DNA of 64,000 nt from Euglena gracilis (Eukaryota > Euglenida > Euglenophyceae > Euglenales). A program made the translations under genes and the position numbers. Below the pieces are notes generated by a model that made no database searches, was not told where the DNA came from, and saw only the letters and a program-made list of their open reading frames with translations. Where the stretch lies: assembly GCA_039621445.1 (NCBI GenBank), contig CP154955.1:58149804-58213803 (forward strand), in the 5' to 3' direction. The number at the start of each line of letters is the position of its first letter. Position 1 is the stretch's first letter. Positions 9,456 to 21,868 of the stretch are shown here, in pieces.

Positions 9456-10001
9456 CTATTCTCCGGGCACAATGCATTCGAACAACAAATGCCAGCCCCA
9501 GTTTGGCACTTGGAAATGGCACATCAGGCAGGCAGCACGGTGAGGGTGCAGGTTGGGGGTGCAGTGAGCGGAGCGCAGTAGGATGGCCCACCGGATCATG
9601 GAGGCGCTGGTGCCGGGGTGGTTGAGGGTGACAGGCCAGCGAGTTGCATTGCTGCAAGGCGAAGGCGGCGGTGCAACAAGAAGTTGGTAAGCACTCTCCA
9701 AGGGAAGGCCGATGTCCACCACGAGGGCGCCGCCGACGAACAGGAGAGCCTGGTCCCCCAAAAACTCTGGGCATGGGAGGGACAGGGTGACCGCCTTGGT
9801 ATGTGCTGCGGCAGCAAGCGCAGCGCACTGCGCCTGCAACCCCGGGACCAGGCCGGCGGCTCCCGTAACATGCAGGGATGGTACATAGACCTCGATGGCG
9901 TGTGTGAGTTGGGGTACCAGGCTCCTCCGCAGAGCCGTAAACATGCAACTGCTTGGTATTATCCAGGGGGTAGGGTCTTTTTGGAGGCTTTCAGGGATCA
10001 T
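9456..10001 (-). CDS. RT gene copy 1: C-terminal domain with Cys/His finger
   Basis: This is a 181-residue open block, also intact in copy 2 (42019-42588). It ends with CHFQVPNWGWHLLFEC preceded by another Cys. The pattern C-x2-C-x(n)-H-x4-C, with the HLLFEC signature, is typical of the finger found at the end of the RT polyprotein in many LINEs. Upstream are Ala- and Leu-rich helices. The finger is thought to bind RNA or the target. The unbroken frame in both copies is evidence that this part was selected. Confidence 0.7.
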   Translation of the reverse strand: MIPESLQKDPTPWIIPSSCMFTALRRSLVPQLTHAIEVYVPSLHVTGAAGLVPGLQAQCAALAAAAHTKAVTLSLPCPEFLGDQALLFVGGALVVDIGLPLESAYQLLVAPPPSPCSNATRWPVTLNHPGTSASMIRWAILLRSAHCTPNLHPHRAACLMCHFQVPNWGWHLLFECIVPGE

Positions 10002-10199
10002 TGCCGACCACTAATGGGAGTTTGGCAACCGGACCTCTTGAAATTAAGGAGAGAATAGCCACACGCGCGCGCACACACACAAACTATTGTATCAGAACAT
10101 CTTCCTCTGTCTGTGCTAGGTGGGCCACAATGCTGACTTCGGTCTGATCGGACCCGTCCGGGTAGGGAACCCAAGCATATTTCTGTCAAGGTGAAAAAA

Positions 10200-11440
<1,241 letters not shown>

Positions 11441-11639
11441 TCTGTTAACTCATTCACTCCTGGTGAATAAGATCACCCAGGTACTAATATGTTATGTTGC
11501 ACACTGAGCTAATATTATAACTTCTGTTACTATGTCTGTTACATACATACTGTTTATTATTTTTTTTGTTTTCTTACTTCCGTACGCCACCCACAGGTTT
11601 TGCAATCCGACCATCAACCTCGGGTGTAATCCATCTACC

Positions 11640-11860
11640 GAAGTCTGGCTATCGAATAGAGTTCCACCTGGCGATATTGGAGCGCTTATATGGTGGCGTT
11701 GCCATTCCCAGGCCAGGGTGTGTTATGGCGCTGGGGGGGGGGGGGTGGCCAGACCTGAGGCAGTGGCATGGCTTTGATCCAGGCAGACGAGGAGCGCCCC
11801 TCGCCTCCCAAAAGCTGGGTGGCTGAGAGGTTGTCCACGGCGGTGTACCTCCATGCAGTT
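11640..11860 (-). pseudogene. RT gene copy 1: RNase H, C-terminal half
   Basis: The frame contains TAVDNLSATQLLGGEG, which fits the Asp-bearing strand and helix of RNase H, then a PGNGNAT stretch at the position of the usual HSG-PGNE-AD motif. In copy 1 a TAA replaces a CAA of copy 2 shortly after. A second block of the domain lies upstream across a presumed intron (12110 to 11860). Confidence 0.5.
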
Positions 11861-12109
11861 TTTGGGTGGGGGGTCGGCTGGAGGTGGTGTGGACTCAGGA
11901 GGGAGGGGACCGCGAATTTTACCTGGTGTCAGAATGGTGGGGAAGGAAAATAAGCACAAAGTAAGCGGGAAAAAAACAACCCTTTTGCACCAAAAAAAAA
12001 ACAGGAAAAGGACAACGAAAAGGAAAAAAAGAAAAAAACCAGTATTCGATTATTTTTGTGGTCATTTTGTCAGATGTCCCTGATCATTGTATGGTGTAGA
12101 TGGGGGAGA
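11861..12109 (-). other. Presumed intron between RNase H blocks, copy 1
   Basis: No conserved frame crosses this A-rich (plus strand) interval in the two copies, while RNase H sequence stops and resumes on its two sides. Exact splice sites are not certain; GTATCC after the helix with EWLGRAQ is a candidate donor. Confidence 0.4.
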
Positions 12110-13220
12110 CAAATAAGGACAGATGAGGAAGGCCGGCCCCTTGTGGGATACCAAGAACAATTGCCAAAAGGGCAGCTTGGGCACGACCAAGCCATTCGGC
12201 AGCAGTAGAATGGCCTCCTGTGCTGCGAATTGTTGCAGAGACGAGGGCCAATGGCCCGTTGTCATCCGCCACAGCCGCTGCCCAGGCCATAGTGGAGTCA
12301 AGGTGCCAGCGGTCGGAGATGAGGAGAACGGCCTGTCCAGACCACTGGCGTAGCACGACGATGTCGGGCGTCACCGGCGTCAGGAGGGGATGTGGCGGGA
12401 GGGAGAGGCGGCCATCCACAGCCTGCAGGGCGTCGCAGAGGGTAGCAGCATCAGGGGACTGCCGGTGAAGCTCATCCCGATGCGACCACATGTGGCGGAG
12501 GTTGCGGCGGATCAGCAGATTGCGACTGCCCAGCCCGTCGTAATAATGGCGGAGGAAATGCAGTCGTGCTCGGACCCAGATGCGCGTAACGCCAAGCCCA
12601 CCCTGCTCAGGTGATGCATGCAGCCACCGAACCGGGCAGGAGGTCGGGAGATGCAGCACGTTGCGGATGGTGTTGTTGACAAGCCGCTGGACCCGCTGGC
12701 ACGGGAGTGGGTGGGGTGGGCAGGCACTGTGCAAAAAGTCGAGCTTTGGTAGGTCATAGGCTGCGATGCACCGCAGGGCCAGGATGGGATGAGCTTGATG
12801 ACGACGGAAAGCAGCCCCAAGCCGCCGGAGGATATTCTCTGTTGCACCGTACTGCTTGGGCACTGTCTTGCTGGGCAACAAAGGGAGGTGGGCATGGTGC
12901 AGGTCTTTCTTTGTGGACCGCACAGTACAGTACGGGGTGGTGACCTCCGCGGATGCCAGCTGTGTACCCGAGGGTGATCCCACCACCCGGAAGAGCCGCA
13001 ACTTCTCTGATTTAGGTACTCCACTGGCAGCCAGACAGCACGTGTGGACCGTGTTGAGCACATAGGCAGCCCCTGGGGTAGGGCCCGTCTGATGGGGCCC
13101 GAAGGCAGGGTAGAGGACTGGCCACCGGTGGGGTCTAACTGCAGATACTGCAAGCTTAGATAACTTAGCATACCCCGGTCCTGGGTTAGGTAGGCTGCGA
13201 TCTTCTTGTCCCGAAGCGCA
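12110..13220 (-). CDS. RT gene copy 1: thumb and RNase H N-terminal half
   Basis: A long open frame on the minus strand carries the RT thumb region with PKLDFL and, about 50 residues later, EQGGLGV, the GGLG signature common to LINE RTs. It continues into an RNase H start: LLISDRWHLDSTMAWAAAV, where copy 2 has the better DGSY form, then AAEWLGRAQAALLAI with the Glu-bearing helix. In copy 1 the first catalytic pair is altered (DR instead of DG). The block upstream of about 13000 is in a different frame near LRDKKIAAYLTQDRG, so an intron or frameshift lies there. Confidence 0.65.
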
Positions 13221-13381
13221 CACCTTGAAATAGGATTGAAATGCAGAAAAATATTCAAATAAGACATAAATGTACACAGAGGCAATAAGTGATGAAAGAT
13301 GGATGTATTGGGAGAAGCTGCGGTCTGCCAACCTGACGAAGAGAATACCCACTGCAGCACTGGTTACGAGGGGGGTGGGGG

Positions 13382-13840
13382 CTATCCCAGAACAGCCCCA
13401 GCGGCGCTGGCGGCAAAGAGACGCCGGTCATCGGTGTAGACGGTCTCGCATAGGTGTGAGGACGGCTCAGCGGGCTGGTGGCACAGGTCTGGGGGGCTGG
13501 GGAGCGGGGAGAGGCGCTGTGGATCAAGTTGCCGGCTCCATATGCTCTGTCGGGCCAAGGTGCGCATGGTGCTGATGAGAGTGAAGAGGCCCACACCGCC
13601 AGAGTCACCTTGGGCACCGCCGTGCAGCATGGGAAAGGAGGAGCTGATGCCGTAGGGGGTGGCAGCCCGGACTTGAAAGCGTCGATAATGATCCCGAGCC
13701 CAGGCCGCAAATGGGGAGCAAGGGCCGAGGGGGACACTGGCCACATCCTCACGGGGCACATTATTAACCGCGCTCGCCTCATCCCAATCAATGACATGGA
13801 GACTGGGGGCAGCGCTGATTAAAGGTTTGATCATTAGCAG
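13382..13840 (-). CDS. RT gene copy 1: RT palm, motifs A to C
   Basis: In reading order the frame contains HVIDWDEASAVNNV (motif A with catalytic Asp), LHGGAQGDSGGVGLF (motif B, the QG-S/G region) and VYTDDRRLF (motif C, a YxDD box). Together these identify a reverse transcriptase of the non-LTR type. All three motifs are uninterrupted. The usual Phe after Ala in motif A is Val here but Phe in copy 2. The frame upstream runs into a (TAA)n repeat that sits in the preceding intron. Confidence 0.8.
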   Translation of the reverse strand: MLMIKPLISAAPSLHVIDWDEASAVNNVPREDVASVPLGPCSPFAAWARDHYRRFQVRAATPYGISSSFPMLHGGAQGDSGGVGLFTLISTMRTLARQSIWSRQLDPQRLSPLPSPPDLCHQPAEPSSHLCETVYTDDRRLFAASAAGAVLG

Positions 13841-13907
13841 TGGCGTGTTGGGGATGGAGGTGCAGTGGGCCAGGTCACGGGGGGAGGTGGTCTCAGGGGA
13901 GGTTCTC

Positions 13908-13910
<3 letters not shown>

Positions 13911-13947
<37 letters not shown>

Positions 13948-13952
13948 GAATA

Positions 13953-14025
<73 letters not shown>

Positions 14026-14093
14026 CAACAACAATAATAATAATGATAATAATAATAATGATGATGATAACCATAATAATAATAATAATAATA

Positions 14094-14168
<75 letters not shown>
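13911..14168. repeat. (TAA)n microsatellite in an RT intron
   Basis: About 258 bases of TAA/ATA with a few CAA and GAT interruptions. Copy 2 has only about 90 bases of unrelated sequence at this point, so the expansion is specific to copy 1. The poly-Tyr/Ile/Asn frames across it are artefacts. Confidence 0.95.
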
Positions 14169-14169
<1 letters not shown>

Positions 14170-14481
14170 GTTTATGGATATTTTTATTTATTGATTTTTC
14201 ATTTGTTATTTTTTTTGGGCCAGTCACGAGTCACAGGGACCCAAAAATTTGAGAATGTGTACAGGGTCACCGTGCACTAACTGGAATCTACCACCAAAGA
14301 ACGTGAATCAAGGCCTGACGTCAGAGGATCCGATGTGAAGTGTTGAGGCACACTAAACTTTGTTATTCACCCCAACGCGCGCTCAGCTGGGCCTACGGTA
14401 GACAGGGTAATGTGAAGCGCTCCCGCTTCTGTTTCTCATTCACACTTTCTCTACTGGTGGAACTACTGTTCAGCGTCCTCT

Positions 14482-15059
14482 CACATCCGGGAAAGGGTTG
14501 TAAAGGCACGCCCAGGTCAGACATCGTGATGGCAGGACCACCATGCCAGAAGCCAACGAATCAGGATGGCACCGTGCACGATGGAAATGCCCTTCCGCTA
14601 TGCAAGCATCTCGTCCGGAATGATCCCCGGGTCGTCCAGGACGGTCATCAGCTGCCTGAAGTGGACGGTTGCAAGGGCACGTAGTAGAGCGGGTTCCAGC
14701 AGGATCGGACGCGAGTTGCGCAGCAGCTAGCAAGGCTCCTTCTTGCGCAACGGGAGTAGAAGCACAGTCTACAAGAGGTCGTCGGGCGGTGCTGCAGCTT
14801 CAGGATGTGCTCGGTCTGCCAGAAGCCCCAGGGTCGACAACGGCAAGGCGGAGAGGAGTTGGCGGGGGAGGCCATCAAGAGCGCACGCGTCTGACCCCTT
14901 CCTCAGTGCCAGGCTCAGATCTTTGATGGAGGGCAGAGGGACTTCCTGGTCGGAACCCATGGGGTGAAGGATTGCACCGTGCAGCAGACTGCGGAAAAAT
15001 TCACCATCAAGAAGCAACCGGGCATCAACTATCCTGTGGAAATGTCCTTGGCTTTGCAC
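14482..15059 (-). pseudogene. RT gene copy 1: RT fingers, motifs 0 to 2
   Basis: The frame reads DLSLALRKGSDACALDGLPRQ (shortened: the DGLP box that precedes RT motif A), then LLLPLRKKEPC followed by a TAG, then NSRPILLEPAL, the RPI-type motif. The TAG is also present in copy 2. Copy 1 has further TAG and TGA codons at positions that are Cys in copy 2. The block ends at a donor-like GTGAGAGG near 14482 that both copies share. Confidence 0.6.
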
Positions 15060-15780
15060 GCACTCCAGTGAGGCAGGGGCGAGATAAGGGTAGGCACACG
15101 TCTCCTTCCTTACTCACCAGACGCAGGGTTTCTTTTGTGGGGTAGACGAGCGGGTGTGTGCTGAATTGTGGTGTGATTTTGTGAGTGTTGGGGTGGGGTG
15201 GGGCTGTGGATATAGGGTTATGGTGTGGCGGCAGGCACTCGTGCACATGTGTGTTGGGGCGGGGCGGGGCGGGGCTGGGTGGGGGAATGGGGTGTTGGTG
15301 TATCAACAGGCACGCGTGCACGCCAGTGTATATATATTTCTTGTTTTTTTTTGTTATATTATGGAGGTGTAATTAAACTTTTAATGGTCAGGGGGATGGG
15401 GCAGGTGGGGGTCTGTATGGGCTGTTCACCCCTTTCAAGCTAACTGTAAATCGCTGGTTTTCTATGATGTGAGGTTGGGGTGGGGCACCAGCCAATGACG
15501 TTGCAGCACGCGGCTGGACGTCATTCAGCGTGGCCTGTGGCTGTGGGGTGGGGTGGGGGTGGATCTTCAACTTCCGGGCTGTCTGGTACCATGAAAACAC
15601 GACCCCTCTTCTGACAGTGGACAAGCCTGCACAGTATTGCAGCGGTTTGTAACTTTACTCCACTGGGGCGTTCTTGGGATATAATGTAACACACAAACCT
15701 TGCGGGGGAAAAAAATTGGAAACTTCATTTTTCGAGGCGTTGGTGGTCCTACATGCCAGGGGTTTCCCTGAGCAGGGCAG

Positions 15781-15811
<31 letters not shown>

Positions 15812-16143
15812 ATAGATAAATAAATAAATAAATAAAAATAAATCAATAATGGGGTTCTTCTAGGTTTGGCAAGCTTTTCAACACACTGTGGGGGGTTGGG
15901 GGTTGGGATGGGTTGTAACTATTCCCTGCTGACCAGCGTTACATTACCATGTCTGTTTGTTATTAGTATTTTTTTTTGGTGGGGGGCAGGGGTAATGCTT
16001 TGTATCCTGCAGGGAGGTATTTTATTGGATTTGCTAAGGCGTTACTGTATACTGTGGCTTCCCTTCGTTCTTGTGTTCTCGGATTGGGTTGTGGGGTAGG
16101 GAAAAACTAAATCTCTTAGCGGTTCATGTGTGATAGGTGGGAA
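15060..16143. other. Interval between RT and upstream linker, copy 1
   Basis: No conserved frame is seen in the two copies. The interval holds GGGGTGGGG-type runs near 15190-15290 and an AAAT microsatellite at 15780-15848. It is probably an intron. Confidence 0.4.
15780..15848. repeat. (AAAT)n microsatellite
   Basis: About 69 bases of AAAT repeats with minor variants. The same site in copy 2 is expanded to about 140 bases (46703-46840). Confidence 0.9.
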
Positions 16144-16518
16144 CTACGGCTGCCGTGGGGCTATGGAGTCCGTGAAATGGGGATGGCGGCCCGCTCGGTA
16201 CGCTTGACGGGAGCCGTAGAGGTCCGCCGCCTGCCGACGGACCTCAGCAAGGAATTCCAATGGTTCTGACGGGAAGTGCTTGCCGTCAGCGCTGATCTGC
16301 GAGATGGTGGCTGCCTTGGGGGGTCGGAGACGTAATGCACGGGAGGTAAGGCCCGTGATGTCGCGCAGGCTGAAGACATCCGACAGCTGGCGCAGCAGCT
16401 GCAAGAGGTGGTCTGGTGGGGGAGCCGGAGTCCCGCCTTGGCCAGGGTGAGCGGCAGGGAGGATGTGGGACAGGGCCTGCCACAGAGCAGGAAGAAGAGC
16501 ATCAGCCGCCAAACCCAT
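16144..16518 (-). CDS. RT gene copy 1: linker between endonuclease and RT
   Basis: A 124-residue block is open in both copies (47138-47512 in copy 2) and is nearly identical, with GLAADALLPALWQAL near the start and ISADGKHFPSEPLEFL near the middle. LINE proteins carry a poorly conserved linker here. No motif is known to me. Confidence 0.6.
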   Translation of the reverse strand: MGLAADALLPALWQALSHILPAAHPGQGGTPAPPPDHLLQLLRQLSDVFSLRDITGLTSRALRLRPPKAATISQISADGKHFPSEPLEFLAEVRRQAADLYGSRQAYRAGRHPHFTDSIAPRQP

Positions 16519-16879
16519 TGACGTTGGCAGACACCCACCGAGGTTGGAAGTTCAGGGCACATACAATAACACCCTAATTAAGGCGAAAACAGAACAAACC
16601 AGGCAAAAAGAAGAAGAAAAGCACAACAAACCAAAAAAGACAAACAAGACCAACCCCCCCCCAAAAAAAACATTTCAACTGGACCGAGGAGGACTAGGTT
16701 GTGTGAGCACAGCCGATTTGTGGTGCACTTGTGCCCCTTGTTGATCTCACTTCTAGATGGCAATGCAGATCGGACGCGGAACAACTGTAAAGCACTGGAT
16801 CAATTTTCTTTCCCCGAACAGCCATTCCGTGGCTGCCGACAGGTGGTAAAGCTGTAATTGCTTGAAGAGGAAGGGGTTT

Positions 16880-17590
16880 CGCTGGGGGCCTTAACACACC
16901 CCAATGGAGGATGCAGTGCGAGGCCAGTGCCCCTACAGCAACCTGCTCAGGGGTTGCGTGCTGAAACAAACATCGGGGAGCTGGCAGGGCCTGGCGGAGA
17001 ACGAACGGGGCAGCGACGAGGGTGAGGTCGACGATCAGCGCCCGATGAGTGCACAGCCCCCGCATTGTGGAGGCGCGGGCGCGAGGGCACTGCAGTGTCG
17101 GGCTGAGGAGCACCCATTCGATGGCTGTCTCACTGACCTGCCCTTTGTTGTGAACCATATTGGTGGTCGGCCGCTCAGGATAAGGCACCCGGTAACCCGC
17201 CAGCTGCTGCTTACCCAGGGTGCATCGCTGGAGCCAGGCAGAGGTCGGCCCCCAGGTGTCGTTGAAGTCGCCCCCAACAATCGCAGCAATGCCTGGTTGT
17301 GACTGCAGGAAGTCCTGCAGAACGATGAGGCTGGAACGGCGACGCCTTGGCGGAAGCGATGGTGGCAGGTGGAGAGACACCAGGACAAGGTTGTGGAGGT
17401 TCTTCAGCGGAGAAGTCTTCACAGAAAGTGGTCGTGCTCCTCCATGGCAAGGGGGCTTTCCCCCTGAATCAGCCGACGGTGGACCAGGACACCCACTCCG
17501 CCTGCCCGACGGGGGAGCGGGGACAGTTGGCTGCTTGGTTAGTCGACGAATGTGTGGAGAGGGGTCTGAGAGCCTTTCCCTAAGTGGCTT
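16880..17590 (-). pseudogene. RT gene copy 1: endonuclease, C-terminal half
   Basis: The block carries the EEP (AP-endonuclease-like) signatures GGVGVLVHRRL, VSLHLPPSLP, IVGGDFNDTWG and CTHRALIVDLTL, the last being the position of the usual SDH. Copy 1 is broken: a TAA at the point where copy 2 has AAA, a TGA after EEHDHFL, and a one-base deletion just after it that shifts the frame relative to copy 2. In a working element this domain would nick the target DNA. Confidence 0.7.
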
Positions 17591-18039
17591 TCTTCCTCTT
17601 CCTCAGATGCCAAGTTACACCAGCCATGACGAGGCACGTTGGCAGCTCTCCGTGCACATTGGTATTGGCATTTGTATGGTGTGTAGCCGGACTGTTGTGG
17701 ATACCTTACAAGTGGAGTGACGCTCCAACCCAGGGTAGCGCTTCGCCGTTGCTGTTCTCTCACTTGGCGAAATATTTTTGATTGTAGCATAATTATTTTA
17801 TTACATTAAATGATAAATATTTTAGATGTGACTTTCATGGGTCAAACGCCAAAGTCCAAGTGAGAGTGCTCCATAGATCCCAGGGGTGGTGGGGTAAGTT
17901 GAGGAGTCTGTGAAGTCATGGTCTTCGTGGGAGGGGTTCTGGGGTTGCTGAGGGATGGTGCTCTGTGTTGTTTTGGGGGGGGGTTTCTTACTGTTGAGGG
18001 GGGTTCCGGTTCACTAACTGTGTTCTATGGGGGAGGATG

Positions 18040-18445
18040 TCAAGCCCACAACCGAACGACCACCATGCACCCAGAAAAAGTGGGAGATCCTGCGGGTACA
18101 CCTCGCAGGCGACCTCCTGCAGCAAGATGATATCTGCGTCGGTGAGGGTCAATATGCGGAACAGCATTGGTAGCTTGTCCCGGAGGCCTCCGCAGTTGAC
18201 GCTCAGCACGCGGAGTTGAGGCTGGTTGACTGAGTGCAGGCTGAGGGACAGGTCCAGAGGGCGGTGGTGCTGCTGAAAGTAGGTGGAAGCTGCCGCAAGG
18301 CGAGGATAACGGACAGCAGGTACCGGATTGCACCTCTTGGCCAAGGTGTTTAGGAGAAGAACACCTTGATGAGGTTGATCCCAGAGGGAGGTGCAGGACT
18401 GCACGACGGCAGCGCGCCGTGGGCGTTGGGTCAAGCCCGTGAGTA
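18040..18445 (-). pseudogene. RT gene copy 1: endonuclease, N-terminal half (truncated by inversion)
   Basis: The block contains LRVLSVNCGGLRDKL and ADIILLQEVACE, the first strand and the catalytic Glu region (QE) of EEP endonucleases. Upstream of 18445 the frame is cut because the adjoining 1.09 kb is inverted relative to copy 2. Confidence 0.7.
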
Positions 18446-19533
18446 TCTGTGTGCTGTGCACCACTGTACTCGCTGTCGCTCGAATGTGTGCCAGATGACA
18501 TACCCCCCCCCTTGCTTAGCGGAAAACAGTCAACACACAGGCCTGTAAGTGAATAGGACATTCCCAGTGGCAATTGAATGGCAGACCAGGGCAGTACGGC
18601 AATGCAACAGGTTGTAGGAATGGTGAAATCCTTTTCTCAAAGTATTCAGACAAACATGTTGGGATCAAAGCACCTGCCTTGGTCAATTAGCTGAGATCCT
18701 GAAGTAAGTTTTGTGACCCAGTGCTTTCACTCGCTTCCAATCAACCAACATGCCCACTCAATGCCTTGCACCAAACCTATTGGGTACCCTCTCTCGAAAG
18801 ACTAGAGTTCCTGACCTCATGGCTGTCCAGAGTTCACCGTCTTGTACCAGTACTCAACCCCCTGCAGCTGTACCCACCAGAACTGCAGCTGTATTTTGTA
18901 TATTTCCTGATGCGGCGGCTGAGCACACTTCGGTCAACTTGCAACCGGTGGTCGCCATCGTCATGCCCTACCCCACCCATGTTCGGCCCGGACAGTGTCA
19001 CATTCTTTTGGGTGACTGCCATAAGCAACGAAGCCACACTCTTCCCACCACCGGTTCCCTTGTATTACAACAGCACACCCACAGGCCAGCTTCTGCAGAC
19101 CAGGAGGTCAGCGAGTGTGGTTTGTATCGCCCTGGCTACTCGCTGTCCGCATTGTCTGTGCTATGGACAGGGGTTCACCGGCTCCGCCCCGGATCGGACG
19201 CCTCATGATTGGCATCACAAATGACATTGGATAATTCAAACAATAGTCTTATTCAACAAGGAAAAATACCAAAAGTTTTATATGCATAATGAGAGAGATG
19301 CTTTTTTTATTCCCCGTATGAATCTTCAATAAACAGCATGAACTAATTAATGCACAATAGGAGAAATGGTGAACCATTACACCGCTGTTGATAAGCGGTT
19401 CGGACAGGAGAAGGAAGGTACAAGCTCCTTGCCCCCCCCCGGTTTCCCGCCAATGTCGGCTCCTGGCCATAATCTATTCGACTTGACGACCTCCATCACC
19501 AGCCCATCCTCTGCCTTTCACCTGCCGATCTGT
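18446..19533 (+). other. 1.09 kb segment inverted relative to copy 2
   Basis: This is the reverse complement of about 49270-50330. It contains a coding exon now on the plus strand (18750-19013: NLLGTLSRKTRVPD ... VRPGQCHILLG) and the beginning of the endonuclease exon (about 19390-19533: KRFGQEKEGTS). In copy 2 these read in line with the rest of the gene, so the inverted order here is the derived one and breaks the gene. Confidence 0.75.
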
Positions 19534-20093
19534 CTGGGCGTCCCAGAATCCTGTGGGTAGGGCCTGGGGGGGGCTCACTGAGTGATGTGCTGTTGAGTGA
19601 CTCCCACTGGTCCCAACATGACTGAATGGCTGAGAGATTCTGCTGGATGGCAGTGTGGTGAGGAGAGGGCTGTACAAGGAACACCGCGGCCTTTGCCATG
19701 CTGAAATTGACCCACACGGGGGGAGGGGGCCATCAGAAAATTTTTTGTGTCTGGGCAGGCAGGCAGCACTCACAGCGGGGGGCGCGGGCTGGACACTCGG
19801 TGGGCCCAAAGCTGTTCAGGAGTTGGCCTTCGGGGGGGGGGGGGTTGGCGAGGTTCCAGCGCCTCCATTGCTAGTGTCAGGTGCCATGCCGTCATTTGCC
19901 ATCATATGTCAGGTGCCATGCCATACTGTGCCTCCAAGTGGGGGCCAGGTCTCACTGCGTTAGAGTGCTAGCCGTGGCAGGCGCCCCTTTTTGGGGTGGG
20001 GTCTACATCACTTTAAAATTAAGCCTGGTCTCCACCGCCGAGGACGGGCATTCCACACCAGGGGGTAGGAACCATTGGAGTCACAGGGGACCC

Positions 20094-20462
20094 TTACGGC
20101 CCCCCGGAACAGCTCGTGTTGATCTCCATCTCAGCGGTTCTGTTCTTGTGGTACGTGGGGGGCTGCGGGGACAGAGCGGTGGCGGTGGTTGCCGACGTGG
20201 ACGACTGCGTCTGGGCCGCGGGGGGGGGGAGGATGGGCGAGTGGGGGGGTCCTTCGCCGAGCACGTGGAGGGGATGGGCGACGTTGGGGCCTTGGGCTCG
20301 GAGATCAGGACCGTCTCCTCCCTGACCTATCACTTTGGGGTTGCTCAGAGTGGTGTTGTGGCCGGAGAAGTTCTTTCCACGGAAAAAGTGGGAGAGCTCG
20401 ATATTGCACCTCTTGTCCTTGGGCTGGTGGGCGGGGGAGTTTTGTGATGGTACAGATGGCAC
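20094..20462 (-). CDS. RT gene copy 1: exon S
   Basis: This open Pro/Ser/Thr-rich frame starts near CNIELSHFFRGKNFSG and ends before GTAAGGGTCC, a good donor. It is present in three versions in the window (also 7434-7820 and 50876-51255), which share the frame; copy 2 has a TAA in it. The composition suggests a disordered linker. The function is unknown. Confidence 0.5.
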   Translation of the reverse strand: MPSVPSQNSPAHQPKDKRCNIELSHFFRGKNFSGHNTTLSNPKVIGQGGDGPDLRAQGPNVAHPLHVLGEGPPHSPILPPPAAQTQSSTSATTATALSPQPPTYHKNRTAEMEINTSCSGGP

Positions 20463-20756
20463 AGAAAGACGGAGGCGCTTAACTGCACATGGGGAGGTCT
20501 ATATCGAAACCTTGGTATCTCCAACCAAGCAACAGTCGGGTAGAAATTCAATTTCTTGGCGTACACCAAAAAAAAATTAGAAAGTGTGGGGAGACGGGCT
20601 AACACTGTGAAGGGAAATCACTTTGTAGTGTCCTTGGGCCCTGGCCTCAACAGCATTGACAGGGGAGAATTTTTGCACCGCTTTGATCCTAACCTTGACT
20701 CAGTTCGGCCATGACTTTGAAATTTGTGGTACAAAGACGGTCCTCAGGGTTGGTCC

Positions 20757-21104
20757 TTAAAGAGGGGGAACGATAAAAGGAAGCAACTGTCCCTTATGGG
20801 CCGCCCCAAACTCACTGGTGGGCCGCACACGGGGTGGATGAGAGACTGGCTGTTGACGTTGAACCGGGGTTCCGTCCGATCGGCAGTCTGTGATCCCGAA
20901 TGACAACCCGCTGGGGAGGCTGACGTCGATGGAGGAGGAAGTCCCTGCTAATGATGTCCAAAGGTGGCGCGGTGCTTCAGTGTACCAAAAACACCTTCTC
21001 ACCGCAGCCGCCCCCACTGATGTTGTAGGGCCAAGATGCTGGTGCAGCGCGGCAGCGACCTCCTCTGCGGGGAGGATCTCCGGGCGATAATCCCGGAGAT
21101 ACAC
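20757..21104 (-). CDS. RT gene copy 1: conserved 115-residue upstream block
   Basis: This is intact in both copies (51543-51890) with about ten amino-acid changes. It begins VYLRDYRPEILPAEEVAAAL, a strand followed by an acidic helix, reminiscent of the RNA-binding folds in LINE ORF1 proteins, but I cannot claim that fold. It lies on the same strand upstream of the endonuclease. Confidence 0.55.
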   Translation of the reverse strand: MYLRDYRPEILPAEEVAAALHQHLGPTTSVGAAAVRRCFWYTEAPRHLWTSLAGTSSSIDVSLPSGLSFGITDCRSDGTPVQRQQPVSHPPRVRPTSEFGAAHKGQLLPFIVPPL

Positions 21105-21377
21105 CGTGTCCCGGGTGGGTTTAGGCTGGGAGGGATGTGTGGGAGATGTTTTCTTTTCTTTTTTATTTTGTCAGCAAGCGGGATCATCGGCCTGTGCAGA
21201 ACAGCCGTCTCCTGTGTATTCCCTGTGTTTCTCATTATTGTGTCAATCGCCTGCAGGTCTGAATTAATATGTGGTTCATGTGTTCATTCCTGTTCACTAG
21301 GTGTGATGCTGGTGGTCAGCTAGGGTTTGATATACGTTGGTAGCCATTGGACATGAAAACGGGGGGTCGGAAAAATA

Positions 21378-21672
21378 TCAGCCTCCACCACAGGTGCCCG
21401 GGCTGCCGGGGGCAGCCGGAGAGGGGGTCACTGGAGTCAGACTCGGGAGTTTCTTGACGATGTCTAGTGGCGGAGCTGTCCTCGGAGCAGGAGGTGCGGT
21501 TGTCGACGTAGCCGACAGTGGGTGCGGTGCTGGGGGCATCGGAGGTGGTATCCCTGGGTCTGAAGCGGAGAAGCGCTTGATGACCACAGCCGACTAGCCA
21601 GTCGCTATCATTTGCTGGTAGGTGGAAGTGGACTAAAGATTGGTAAGAGACCATGAAGCTGTTTGGTAACAA
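21378..21672 (-). pseudogene. RT gene copy 1: upstream block with frameshift
   Basis: It starts SYQSLVHFHLPANDSDW as in copy 2, then an extra base shifts the frame; the second part (IKRFSASDPG..., Pro-rich) continues in another frame that equals copy 2. No domain is recognised. Confidence 0.45.
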
Positions 21673-21868
21673 TTCCAGGGATGGAGAGCGTCATTACCTG
21701 GGTCATTTTACACTGGGGTATGATCGTGTGTTGTTTACTTTTCTTTAAAGGAAAGAAACTTAGTGAAACTGCTACATTTTCATTTCAAAAAAAAAACTGA
21801 GATTAAAAGAAAAAAAGTTAGGTGTCAGGCAGTCGTTGTAGTTGCGACCTGATTGTGCGACTTGTGTG

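Noticed and set aside
13834-14227. Poly-Asn, poly-Ile and poly-Tyr frames
   Set aside because: They are produced by the (TAA)n repeat in an intron. Only the part below 13840 is real RT sequence.
14482-18445. Reassigned stop codons (TAA/TAG as Gln)
   Set aside because: One site is TAA against CAA in the other copy, but other TAR codons stand opposite Lys, Trp, Cys or Asn, and TGA stops occur as well. Ordinary decay fits better.
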